Positions 9,012-17,136 of a stretch of 64,000 bases of DNA are shown in pieces; position 1 is the stretch's first letter, and the number at the start of each line of letters is the position of its first letter. Source of the stretch: an uncultured Anaerolineae bacterium (GTDB taxonomy: Bacteria; Chloroflexota; Anaerolineae; Anaerolineales; Villigracilaceae); the NCBI GenBank assembly GCA_903854805.1, contig CAINXK010000073.1, positions 1 to 64,000 of the forward strand. Direction: 5' to 3'. A program made the position numbers and the translations under genes. A model generated the notes under the pieces. The model did no database searches, was not told the DNA's origin, and was given only the letters and a program-made list of their open reading frames with translations.

Positions 9012-10162
9012 CCGGGATTTTCACGAGGGTTCGGGAGAAATAATATAACAACTATTGGACCAGTCATGAGTAACCACATTGCCCATTGTAACCCAAAGAA
9101 CTGCGCTGCAAGTCCAATCCCAAATGGCAAAAGCTTTCCGAAAAAACCTGAGATATTATTAAGCGCCATCACCATTCCAGACTGCCCAGGCAGACTGGCG
9201 TACAGATTTGCTTTGAGAATTGCATACCAACCAGAATTAAATAAACCAGTCAAACCAAGCAAAACCAGCTTGAGCCAGGGCTGGGATACAAGCAAAAAGG
9301 CCGGAAAAAGAACCAATTCAATTCCCACACTCCAGCGCAAATACTTAAGACCATCAACGCGTTCCAAAAGCGGGATCAGTAAGAAATCGCCAAGCATCCC
9401 AACACCCGTCCAAACAGTCACAGCCAGCGCAGCAGTTGCGACACTAAAACCAACCACGTCCACAAAATAAAGCGCAAGAAAACCGTAAAGCACATCCAGC
9501 ATCAGGTCAGAAAATTCGAGCAAAATCAACCATCGGACAACCTCCGGTCTACGCAGCATTTTAAAGGCAGCCCGTAAACCAGCAAAAACATCACTCCAAC
9601 CGGGAAGTTTCGTCGAAGCATCATCAGACCGTGAAATAAATTTCCAGACAAAGAACAAAACCACAGCCGAGACGCAACCAATCAGCAAAAAGACTGGTCG
9701 CCATCCAAAACCAACCATTAACATAAAACCCAGAAGCAACGGTCCGGATATCACCCCCAGAGACCCAGCGAAAGTCCAACGCGCCATATTTTGTTCTTGT
9801 CGATTTGGAGCCAAATCCATCAAACTGGCTTGAGAAAGGCTGACAAATGCTCCGGATGATGGGTGAAACACTACAAATGATAAAAGTAGCGCCAAAAAAC
9901 TCTGGCTGAATGCAGTTAAGAACAAGGCAGTGCAAAAAAATATTCCGCCTACCAAAATCAATAGCCAGCGCTTCCAGACGTCAGCAAGTATGCCAATAAA
10001 GGGTTCAATAAAACTGGAGATCAAGCCAGGCACGCTGAGCGCAAGACCGATTTGGAGATAACTCAGACCCAGATCAGAACGAATCAAAGGCCAGGCCGCA
10101 TCCGAAAGACCGAAGACAAGTTCATCTACAAATTCAATCAAATAAAATAATAAATTTGGCAC
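9008..10162 (-). CDS. MFS transporter
   Basis: A 384-residue major facilitator superfamily protein with twelve predicted hydrophobic segments. The loop between segments 2 and 3 carries the MFS-like motif G-I-L-A-D-V-W-K-R (about residues 57-65). The start is GTG at 10162, with GGAGG about 10 bases upstream. It is the first gene of the operon ending in hemW. The neighbour carries no clue to substrate, and the family includes sugar and drug transporters. Confidence 0.82.
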   Translation of the reverse strand: MPNLLFYLIEFVDELVFGLSDAAWPLIRSDLGLSYLQIGLALSVPGLISSFIEPFIGILADVWKRWLLILVGGIFFCTALFLTAFSQSFLALLLSFVVFHPSSGAFVSLSQASLMDLAPNRQEQNMARWTFAGSLGVISGPLLLGFMLMVGFGWRPVFLLIGCVSAVVLFFVWKFISRSDDASTKLPGWSDVFAGLRAAFKMLRRPEVVRWLILLEFSDLMLDVLYGFLALYFVDVVGFSVATAALAVTVWTGVGMLGDFLLIPLLERVDGLKYLRWSVGIELVLFPAFLLVSQPWLKLVLLGLTGLFNSGWYAILKANLYASLPGQSGMVMALNNISGFFGKLLPFGIGLAAQFFGLQWAMWLLMTGPIVVILFLPNPRENPG

Positions 10163-10419
10163 TGACCCAAAACCTCCAGGCTCTTTACACAGCCAAATAC
10201 ATAATCACAATCAGGTCTATCGAGCTAAATAGCCCCGTTGCAAATATCTGATATCCAGGCCAACCGCCCAGGCTGCCGGTAAAATTATAGAAATCAAAAG
10301 CGAAAGCTGGACCGAATTACGGAAATAATCCGGCTCTCATTGCCAATTTTCGCATCTCAACCTGAAGGACAGCGTTCCGACTAAACAAGTTTCATAGAGC
10401 ACAGGAAAATTCTCGGGAC

Positions 10420-11418
10420 TTATTTTCGGTCGACCGCATTTAGATAATCCTTCAGATAAGCGGGAACTGCCAATGCATATTCTGGCTTAAGACTTTCCGG
10501 CAAAGTAGAAATGACCATGTGCCAGGTCAGGGCACGGTTAACATAACCAATACACTCAGCCAATTCGGCTAATTCTCTAAGTTTCAGTATTGGAGCGTAA
10601 TCTTCCCATAAAGCAAGATACCAATCTCGCATGGTTTGAATTTCTGAAGCATTCGGAGGCAGATCAAGCGAATTTTCTACACTGCGCAGCATTACCACAA
10701 GTGTAAAAAAGGGATGAGCGATCGCACATTCACCCCAATCAGTAAAAATAACCTGGTTGTCATGCAAAAAAATGTTTCCATCATGAAAATCATCGTGATG
10801 CAGGCTTTCAGGGATTCCAAAGTCTGCCAGGTGTGCGCAAATTTGCTGAAATTGTGGGATGAGAGACCTTATTCGGCTGAATTCAGCACTGGTAAGTCCG
10901 GACGGCTGATCCAGGAGCAACGCTGATTCATCTTTTAAGAGTTCCACAAATTGGCCGGAAAGACACTTCAAACGCCGATCCATGACCCCCAACCCCAGCA
11001 GGTCAGTGACCTGACCTGCCAAATGTTTTTGCAGTTCAACATATAGAGGCAGTACCTTACGCCAAGGATCGATGGATTTCTCTGCCCTGATGAACGTCCG
11101 CAAAGGAATACCCGAGTCACGCATCAACAGCCAGTGACGGTTTAAATCGTGGGCAAGCAACTGCGGCACCAACAATGGCTGAGTTCGAGCCAAATATTCG
11201 GTCAATGTAGTTTCATAACCAAAATATGGAGCAGTCGCTTTAAAGAAATAGAAGCCATCATTAGTAGCTACGCGCATAACCGTGGACCATGGTCGAATAT
11301 GCGCTTGTTCGATTTCCCCAGATACTTTTATACCCTTCCGAGCGAGTTCAGAAAGGATCCAGTCGTGGGCTTGCTCCAACCAATCCAGCTGTTCCCAAGG
11401 AGATAAAATAATACTCAT
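10420..11418 (-). CDS. aminoglycoside-phosphotransferase-family kinase
   Basis: A 332-residue kinase-like protein of the APH family. The catalytic loop is H-H-D-D-F-H-D-G-N (residues 207-215; the family motif is HxDxxxxN), followed by the metal-binding D227-W228-G and the typical H-P-F-F. A phosphate-positioning lysine is likely at residue 60 (FYFFK). Such proteins phosphorylate small hydroxylated molecules; the substrate here is unknown and resistance should not be assumed. The ATG is 6 bases after a perfect TATAAT and lacks a ribosome-binding site. Confidence 0.82.
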   Translation of the reverse strand: MSIILSPWEQLDWLEQAHDWILSELARKGIKVSGEIEQAHIRPWSTVMRVATNDGFYFFKATAPYFGYETTLTEYLARTQPLLVPQLLAHDLNRHWLLMRDSGIPLRTFIRAEKSIDPWRKVLPLYVELQKHLAGQVTDLLGLGVMDRRLKCLSGQFVELLKDESALLLDQPSGLTSAEFSRIRSLIPQFQQICAHLADFGIPESLHHDDFHDGNIFLHDNQVIFTDWGECAIAHPFFTLVVMLRSVENSLDLPPNASEIQTMRDWYLALWEDYAPILKLRELAELAECIGYVNRALTWHMVISTLPESLKPEYALAVPAYLKDYLNAVDRK

Positions 11419-11424
11419 CTGGCA

Positions 11425-11430
11425 ATTATA
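11425..11430 (-). promoter_or_regulatory. -10 box 6 bases before the APH-family gene
   Basis: TATAAT on the minus strand ends 6 bases before the ATG at 11418. No Shine-Dalgarno sequence is present. This is the same leaderless layout as rarA. Confidence 0.5.
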
Positions 11431-11514
11431 ATAGGAACTTATCGCGTTAGCGATTTACCGGATCTGCTGGCTTTGATAGTTAGCCGGTTACGGCATGCTC
11501 CTTTCTTTTTATGG

Positions 11515-11520
11515 TATATT
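11515..11520 (+). promoter_or_regulatory. -10 box 6 bases before ywbE
   Basis: TATATT ends 6 bases before the ATG at 11527 with no ribosome-binding site between them. It lies inside the longer open frame that begins at 11473, which argues against that longer start. Confidence 0.5.
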
Positions 11521-11526
11521 GCAAAT

Positions 11527-11745
11527 ATGCTAACCCAAACCACTAACACTGGCAATGCCCAGCGCAGAGCCGACATAAAATCAGGCTTGCATGTTCGAAT
11601 CGTCCAGAAACAGGACCAAAATACTGGAAAACTCACTGAGGGGATTGTGAAAGATATCCTGACCAATTCGCCCACCCACCCCCACGGTATCAAAGTTCGA
11701 TTGCAAAGTGGCTTGGTCGGGCGGGTAAAAGAAATCATCTCTTGA
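11527..11745 (+). CDS. ywbE: YwbE family protein
   Basis: A 72-residue protein matching the YwbE family almost throughout: R-R-A-D-I-K-S-G-L near the start, then V-R-I-V-Q-K-Q-D-Q-N-T-G, V-K-D-I-L-T, H-P-H-G-I-K-V-R-L and G-R-V-K-E-I. YwbE proteins are small and uncharacterised (a beta-rich, KOW-like look). The open frame could start at 11473, but the family begins near the ATG at 11527, which also sits 6 bases after a -10 box. It stands alone and divergent from the APH-family gene. Confidence 0.85.
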   Translation: MLTQTTNTGNAQRRADIKSGLHVRIVQKQDQNTGKLTEGIVKDILTNSPTHPHGIKVRLQSGLVGRVKEIIS

Positions 11746-11817
11746 TGCCCTTACCCTGTTAATTTTTCCATTTTATATTCAAAACTAAACCAGCTGCGAA
11801 ACGGTAGCGAGGCTTGT

Positions 11818-12726
11818 ATGACACTTAGTTTTAGAGGGCGTTTCTGGCGAATTGTATTAGGCGTGATCTTCAAGGGAAAACGGCTGACGATTGCAGAAAA
11901 TCGTACTATCACTGCCCAATCTGGGCAGATGATGCGTAAAATCCCCAATGATGTGCAACTCCAAAAAATCGAAATAAATGGCATACAGGCTGTCTGGATT
12001 CGACCCACCCGCGCTAATCAGGATCAAGTGGCAATTCACCTGCATGGCGGCGGGTATGTAACCGGTTCGATTGAATCCCATCTAATGATGTGTATACCCA
12101 TGGCGCAAACCTTAAAAATGGCAATTTTATTGCCTGAATATCGTCTGGCCCCTGAATACCCATTCCCGGCAGCCCTGGATGATGCCTTATCGGTCTACAA
12201 ATGGCTGCTTAGCCAGGGTTTTCAACCAGCAAATATCTTTATTTCAGGTGATTCTGCCGGTGGCGGACTAAGTTTGGCGACGGTCCTGGCGTTAAGAAAT
12301 GCCGGACTGCCGCTGCCCGCCGGTATAGTATGCATTTCCCCATGGACAGACCTGACCCTGAAAGGAAAGTCCCATATTACCAATGCAAAATCGGAGACTT
12401 TATTAAGGACTGATATTTTGCGCGAATGGGCGCATGCTTATGCCAGTCCTGACAATTTTGAAAATCCGTTAGTCTCCCCGTTATATGCTGATTTTCATGG
12501 GTTTCCACCTATATTCATTCAGGTTGGTAGCAATGAAATCTTTCTGGATGATGCCACCATGCTTGCCCGAAAAGCCCAGGCTGACGGTGTATTCGTGGAT
12601 TTGAAAGTTTGGGATAGTGTCTGGCACGCCTGGCCTGTACTCGGGAATCTGATTCCCGAAAGTAAACAAGCATTTGAACAAATTAGTCAATTTGTTCAAA
12701 TGCTTGTTTCGATGACCAAAAAATAA
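11818..12726 (+). CDS. alpha/beta hydrolase, hormone-sensitive-lipase (family IV) type
   Basis: A 302-residue esterase/lipase. The oxyanion-hole motif is H-G-G-G at 76-79 (HLHGGGYVTGS). The nucleophile is S146 in GDSAGGG, and the catalytic histidine is likely in V-W-H-A-W near residue 273. The arrangement is that of HSL/family IV carboxylesterases acting on short acyl esters. No signal peptide. The start at 11818 has no strong ribosome-binding site. The last 20 codons overlap a perfect 21-bp inverted repeat (12664-12709), which is very unusual inside a coding sequence and may have altered the C-terminal residues. Confidence 0.87.
   Translation: MTLSFRGRFWRIVLGVIFKGKRLTIAENRTITAQSGQMMRKIPNDVQLQKIEINGIQAVWIRPTRANQDQVAIHLHGGGYVTGSIESHLMMCIPMAQTLKMAILLPEYRLAPEYPFPAALDDALSVYKWLLSQGFQPANIFISGDSAGGGLSLATVLALRNAGLPLPAGIVCISPWTDLTLKGKSHITNAKSETLLRTDILREWAHAYASPDNFENPLVSPLYADFHGFPPIFIQVGSNEIFLDDATMLARKAQADGVFVDLKVWDSVWHAWPVLGNLIPESKQAFEQISQFVQMLVSMTKK
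12664..12709. repeat. perfect 21-bp inverted repeat inside the hydrolase gene
   Basis: Bases 12664-12684 are exactly complementary to 12689-12709, with the 4-base loop AGTC. The arms begin AAACAAGCATTTG. It lies in frame in the last codons of the hydrolase gene, and no T-run follows, so it is not a standard terminator. Confidence 0.95.
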
Positions 12727-12820
12727 ATAGTAAAACCGCGGCTTTCAATTACCATCCTTCAATAGTATGGCTATATCAGGAGCGATAAATAATGACCGCT
12801 TGTAAATGTATTCCCGTTAC

Positions 12821-13054
12821 TCAAACATCGTTGGCTTGGAAAAGACGGACCTCTGCCTGCAAACCCTCGGCTTCCATTTCAAGCGCGATCTCCAACAAGC
12901 GCGCAGCAGTGGCTTCGTCCGTGTAAGCCTCCCCACATTGTGGGCAAACCAGGGCAGGTACATTTTTCAACACGAGACTCAATTCTCCGCGTTCCAATGT
13001 CACGGTTGTCAATCCTGGAAGCGGTTCAGTTTGTTTACACATCAGGCACTTCAT
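12821..13054 (-). CDS. YgiT-type zinc finger protein (antitoxin-like)
   Basis: A 77-residue protein with a YgiT/MqsA-type zinc finger: C-L-M-C near the N terminus and C-P-Q-C-G-E-A-Y about 40 residues later. It lacks the helix-turn-helix domain of full MqsA. The ATG at 13054 has GGAGG upstream and is preferred over the longer frame from 13075. It overlaps the end of the DUF4258 gene by 20 bases. That pairing is common in bacteria and is usually read as a toxin-antitoxin-like module, with this protein as the likely antitoxin. Confidence 0.82.
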   Translation of the reverse strand: MKCLMCKQTEPLPGLTTVTLERGELSLVLKNVPALVCPQCGEAYTDEATAARLLEIALEMEAEGLQAEVRLFQANDV

Positions 13055-13325
13055 CGCGCCTCCGCTTAAAATCATCTGTCCAACGGGAACGATCAGGTCT
13101 GTAGCCCGTTATCACAATGATCTCATCACCTGCAAGATTATCCGCGGCAACGACGTGTAATGGCCGTTTACCGCGCCATGCCAATATGAGGCGACCCGGA
13201 TAAGCGGCATCATCGGCGTAATTTTCAATATTTACGCCGTTTTCCATTGCGAATCGGACATCCTTGACGCCAATTCCTCTTTCAAACATGCGCTCAATGG
13301 CGTGAATTCGATAAATAATTTTCAT
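13035..13325 (-). CDS. DUF4258 domain protein (toxin-like partner)
   Basis: A 96-residue DUF4258 protein. It begins I-H-A-I-E-R-M-F-E-R-G-I, continues with P-L-H-V-V-A-A-D and ends in V-I-T-G-Y-R-P-D-R-S-R-W, the usual C-terminal mark of the family. DUF4258 resembles RelE/BrnT-like small toxins in size and arrangement. It is the first gene of a two-gene unit with the YgiT-type zinc finger protein. A TATAAT (13340-13335) ends 9 bases before the ATG, and no Shine-Dalgarno sequence is seen. Toxicity is inference from the family. Confidence 0.8.
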   Translation of the reverse strand: MKIIYRIHAIERMFERGIGVKDVRFAMENGVNIENYADDAAYPGRLILAWRGKRPLHVVAADNLAGDEIIVITGYRPDRSRWTDDFKRRRDEVPDV

Positions 13326-13461
13326 ACTTTCTGAATTATACCCGTTTGCAAGCGTCCGTAAATATGGATGTGCGGAAATCCAACAAATTTGCCTGATTTA
13401 TCATCAATCATCCAAATAATTTGATCGGCATCCTGAATTTTTGAGTTTGGAGTATCAAATC

Positions 13462-14412
13462 ATGACCTTTACTTTACCAATAGATAAAAAGAACCCAGCA
13501 AATTCGAGTGCCGGCTTACGGCGGCACGAAGGACTGATTGGTTTTTTGTTTATTTCGCCATGGATCATTGGGTTTGCAATATTCAAACTAATGCCAATTC
13601 TGGCAGCCCTGGGATTCTCATTCACAGATTTTTATATGATAACCCCGGAAAAGACAAATTTCGTCGGGCTGGCCAATTATGCGCATTTTCTCACAGACAT
13701 TGAGGCCTGGACAGGTCTCGCTGGATCGCTTGGATACTTTAGCCTGATTGTACCGGTGGAGCTTCTGACAGCACTTTCACTTGCGGCCATTTTTTCGAGC
13801 GAGAGGGTCAAAGCAAAAACAATCTTGAGACCGTTATTTTTTATGCCCAGTATCATTCCGGCCGGGGCCATCTATTTTATCTGGTTGGGTTTTGTCGATC
13901 CATCTGCCGGCTGGCTGAACAGGTTGATTATGACGCCCCTGGGCCTGCCGCCAGTCCCCGGTCCTTATAATGGATCATCTTACAACATTTTACTCACCAT
14001 GATGGCAATATGGAGCATCGGACCGGGGTTTTTGATCATGTATGGAGCCATGCAAGCCATTCCAAAGGAAATCATCGAGGCCGCCCGCGTGGATGGAGCC
14101 GGGCCTCTGACCCGTTTGGTCAGAATCACCCTGCCAATGATATCCCCGGCGATCTTCTTCAGCCTGGTCATAAACCTTACCAGCGCTTTTGGCGGCTCAG
14201 TCCTGCTTGACCGTGGTTATCTGTTTTCAGGCAGCCTTTCCCCTATGGAAAATTATATAAACTCCGTAATGTTTGGAAAATTCGAACTTGGTTATGCCGC
14301 TGCGTTAGCCTGTGTAATGTTTTCAGTAACCATGACCATTACACTGGCGCTTTTCCGCTCAGCGGCTGGCTGGGTTTACTTTCCGGAGGAGGGCGGAAAT
14401 GAAAATTATTAA
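13462..14412 (+). CDS. sugar ABC transporter permease, MalF/UgpA type
   Basis: A 316-residue permease with six hydrophobic segments and the EAA loop (EAARVDGAGP...ITLP) that contacts the ATPase. It belongs to the carbohydrate-uptake (CUT1) family. The ATG at 13462 has GGAG 9 bases upstream; the frame's earlier TTG at 13441 would overlap that site. The gene overlaps the second permease by 14 bases. No substrate-binding protein or ATPase gene is adjacent, so these must be encoded elsewhere or shared. Confidence 0.88.
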   Translation: MTFTLPIDKKNPANSSAGLRRHEGLIGFLFISPWIIGFAIFKLMPILAALGFSFTDFYMITPEKTNFVGLANYAHFLTDIEAWTGLAGSLGYFSLIVPVELLTALSLAAIFSSERVKAKTILRPLFFMPSIIPAGAIYFIWLGFVDPSAGWLNRLIMTPLGLPPVPGPYNGSSYNILLTMMAIWSIGPGFLIMYGAMQAIPKEIIEAARVDGAGPLTRLVRITLPMISPAIFFSLVINLTSAFGGSVLLDRGYLFSGSLSPMENYINSVMFGKFELGYAAALACVMFSVTMTITLALFRSAAGWVYFPEEGGNENY

Positions 14413-15472
14413 CCGTAGAAAAAACCCCGGGCATTCGGTTTTGTCATTCCGACTGTGGGAATTTACCGGTACAGCCATGCTCAATTTATTTATTCTCATT
14501 ACCCTGGTTGCATACCTTTCCCCGCTTGTGTATATGATGATAACCTCGCTCAAGGAAAAAGCTCAATTGATGGATACTCACTCACCGCTCTACCCGGCAG
14601 TAGTGAAAAAATTGAACTACCTTGGCAAGGATTATCAGATCTACAACGTGCCAATCTCCGGCAATCTAAAAGAATTGGCATTAGTGAAACGTTACCGCCA
14701 ATACAGCGAATTCGTTGATCCTTCCAACACTGCAGTAGGGCTGATCCATTGGGATGGTAATTGGCGAGCACTAAATGTAGTCTACCAACCCCAAATCACA
14801 TTCCAAAACTTTATCTGGCTTTGGACAGTGGCCGATTTTCCCCAAAGCGTTTTAAACACCCTAATCGTAGCGCTAACCGGTGAAATAGGTGTATTACTTG
14901 CTTCCATAGCAGTCGCCTACGGCTTTTCCAGATTCCGCATTCCCGGTGGAAAATGGTTATTCTTTGTCTTGATTGCCACAATCCTGATCCCAGACAGCAT
15001 AACCTTGGTTCCAACTTACATGCTTTTCGTGCGCGTTTTAAATTGGAATGGTACCTGGCTGCCATTGATCATCCCTCAGTTCTTTGGAAACGCGATTTTC
15101 ATCTTCCTTTTGCGGCAAAACTTCAAAAGTATTCCTCGCGACCTGGACGAGGCCGCCATGCTGGATGGCGCTGGTCCACTCCGAATTCTGGTTTCGATAA
15201 TCTTGCCTCAGTGCATACCTGCGGTGGCCACTGTAGCATTACTACATTTCTTCTACGTTTGGAATGAATTGCGCATGGCCTCGCTTTATCTTGGAATTGC
15301 CCCACATATGCGCACCGTGTCTTTTAGCGTACAAACCTACCAGACTCTGAACTTTACACCGGAAGTTCTTGAAGCCAGCGCGCTAATGGTGATGCTCGTG
15401 CCAGTGCTGGTACTATTCATCTTCCAACGCTTTTTTATGCAAGATATGATCATAACCGGAACAGAAAAATAG
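14399..15472 (+). CDS. sugar ABC transporter permease, MalG/UgpE type, with enlarged outer loop
   Basis: The second CUT1 permease (357 residues), with the EAA loop EAAMLDGAGPLRIL. Family members are usually about 275-300 residues. The extra length lies between the first hydrophobic segment and the transport core, roughly residues 45-125, a polar stretch predicted to sit outside the membrane. The ATG lies within the end of the upstream permease gene, so translation is coupled. The extra loop may contact a binding protein or be a periplasm-like docking part; this is inference. Confidence 0.87.
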   Translation: MKIINRRKNPGHSVLSFRLWEFTGTAMLNLFILITLVAYLSPLVYMMITSLKEKAQLMDTHSPLYPAVVKKLNYLGKDYQIYNVPISGNLKELALVKRYRQYSEFVDPSNTAVGLIHWDGNWRALNVVYQPQITFQNFIWLWTVADFPQSVLNTLIVALTGEIGVLLASIAVAYGFSRFRIPGGKWLFFVLIATILIPDSITLVPTYMLFVRVLNWNGTWLPLIIPQFFGNAIFIFLLRQNFKSIPRDLDEAAMLDGAGPLRILVSIILPQCIPAVATVALLHFFYVWNELRMASLYLGIAPHMRTVSFSVQTYQTLNFTPEVLEASALMVMLVPVLVLFIFQRFFMQDMIITGTEK

Positions 15473-15474
15473 CC

Positions 15475-16773
15475 ATGAAAAACCAGAATATTAAAAATAT
15501 TTTTCTTCTATGGCTTGCATGGATAATACTAACCATAGGATTCCAAAACTTGGCCAGCTTGCGACTTATGCCCATCTGGCCAGATCGAGCCCTGGATTGG
15601 ACCACAGATGCAACTGGGCCGGGCTATCAAATTAACCATATCTACCTTCTTGAACCATTTATGAATAACCAGGTGGCTTGGGATTCTGAATATTATCTCG
15701 CAATCAGTATCGGAGGTTATGATGACCCCAACATCCCCGCCATTACAAAATATGGGGTGGTAATTCCAAAACTCGACAAGCGCGTTCCAACTAAAGTAGG
15801 ACCTGGGCTGCGCATGTCGTTATCCTATGCTTTTCTCCCATTCTATCCATTACTCATCCGCCTGCTAACGATCCCGCTCCATCTGCTGGGGATGAACCCA
15901 ATCGCGACGGCTACCCTGGCCGGGATTATTATTTCTGCATTAGGAACACTGGCGGGGATGTTGGCTCTCTATGATCTGACACATGAAACACTTGGCGAAG
16001 CTGGCGGGTACCGGGCAGCCTTCTACCTGATCATTTTTCCCAGTAGTTTTTTCCTGGCACAAATCTATACTGAAGGATTGTTTGTGGGTCTAACGTTTTG
16101 CTGCCTGGCAATGCTCAAACGGGGACAATGGTGGCCTGCAGCCATATTGGGTGCAGCCGCCACCCTGACACGAGCCGTTGGTGTAACTTTGATCATCCCG
16201 ATGAGCATCGCCTGGTTCCAGACCCGTGCATGGACTGAGCTTGATCTTGAATGGCGGCAAATTTATCATCAGGGCTTACCCTGGCGAGCTATCGGCAGCG
16301 CCCTGCTCGCCTTCACACCATTAATTGCCTTCCTAATTTGGAAGTTTTCCTTCCTTGGCTTTGCTTTTGACTATATCGAATCAGAATTCTTCGGCCGCAG
16401 CTTCATGAATATAAATGCTTCCTTCAGCAATTGGGCTTATGCGTTTCGATCCATGCTACTGATGGAATCTCCGCAACATAGCGCATACTATTTCACTGAA
16501 TTTTTAGGAATGTTTGTCGGAATAATTACCATTTGGCGCAGTCAAAAATACTTTCCTGAGCTTGCCTGGTTCAGCCTGGCTGTGTTTCTGGTTTCCCTGG
16601 GCTCAGGACCGGCACAAGGGATCCATCGATACATATTAGGCACACCAGCCGTCTTCATCACCCTTGCGCGGTGGGGGGAAAATCCGGTCTTTGATCGTGT
16701 TTGGACGATAATCAGCGCTTTACTAATGGGTATGCTGGCTATGTTGTTTGCCTTTAACATGTGGGTAGCCTGA
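15475..16773 (+). CDS. mannosyltransferase-like membrane protein (PIG-V family)
   Basis: A 432-residue polytopic membrane protein. The first outer loop holds W-D-S-E-Y-Y-L-A-I followed by G-G-Y, the pattern of PIG-V/GT-C mannosyltransferases (R/xWDxxxYxxIAxxGY), and later F-Y-P-L-L-I-R. Such enzymes transfer mannose from a polyprenyl-phosphate donor on the outer face of the membrane. The ATG is 2 bases after the permease stop, so it belongs to the same operon. That suggests the transporter and the glycosyltransferase serve one glycan pathway; the acceptor is unknown. Confidence 0.8.
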   Translation: MKNQNIKNIFLLWLAWIILTIGFQNLASLRLMPIWPDRALDWTTDATGPGYQINHIYLLEPFMNNQVAWDSEYYLAISIGGYDDPNIPAITKYGVVIPKLDKRVPTKVGPGLRMSLSYAFLPFYPLLIRLLTIPLHLLGMNPIATATLAGIIISALGTLAGMLALYDLTHETLGEAGGYRAAFYLIIFPSSFFLAQIYTEGLFVGLTFCCLAMLKRGQWWPAAILGAAATLTRAVGVTLIIPMSIAWFQTRAWTELDLEWRQIYHQGLPWRAIGSALLAFTPLIAFLIWKFSFLGFAFDYIESEFFGRSFMNINASFSNWAYAFRSMLLMESPQHSAYYFTEFLGMFVGIITIWRSQKYFPELAWFSLAVFLVSLGSGPAQGIHRYILGTPAVFITLARWGENPVFDRVWTIISALLMGMLAMLFAFNMWVA

Positions 16774-17080
16774 ACATCATTTCGACGATAAACCAACCTG
16801 AAAAACGCAGAATCGGTAGTAAAAGAAACCTATCATCACAGCAAAGCAGTTCAGGCCAACCACAATTCCTGTCTTTTCCAAAGGTAATCGATATATCTGA
16901 AAAGCTGGTTTGCAGTCATCCTTTAAATTATATTCGCACAAGGCGCCTAGAATTGAATTGTGCACATAGAGTAATTTCGCGAAAAACGTATGCAGTTTTT
17001 TAGACTAATCAATTCCAAACCAGCTTAACGAAAAGATAAATTTCGTTATTTCGAGTATGCAACAAAATCCACATTCAATC
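16774..17080. other. gene-free stretch before the GT39 gene
   Basis: About 300 bases without a credible gene on either strand. A 7-bp inverted repeat (AACGAAA ... TTTCGTT, about 17027-17047) is present. Nothing else stands out until the regulatory repeats at 17081. Confidence 0.5.
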
Positions 17081-17112
17081 TTAACAATTTCTGAACAACC
17101 TTTGGTTATCCT
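17081..17112 (+). promoter_or_regulatory. three 11-bp-spaced repeats plus -10 box, probable response-regulator site
   Basis: TTAACA (17081), TGAACA (17092) and TGGTTA (17103) recur every 11 bases with 5-base spacers. They directly precede TATCCT (17107-17112), a possible -10 box with no proper -35. Helical-phase direct repeats of TTAACA type in this position are typical of OmpR/PhoB-family activators, and such a regulator is encoded downstream at 19342. Confidence 0.4.
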
Positions 17113-17136
17113 GTAGACAACCAAATGGAGATGAGC

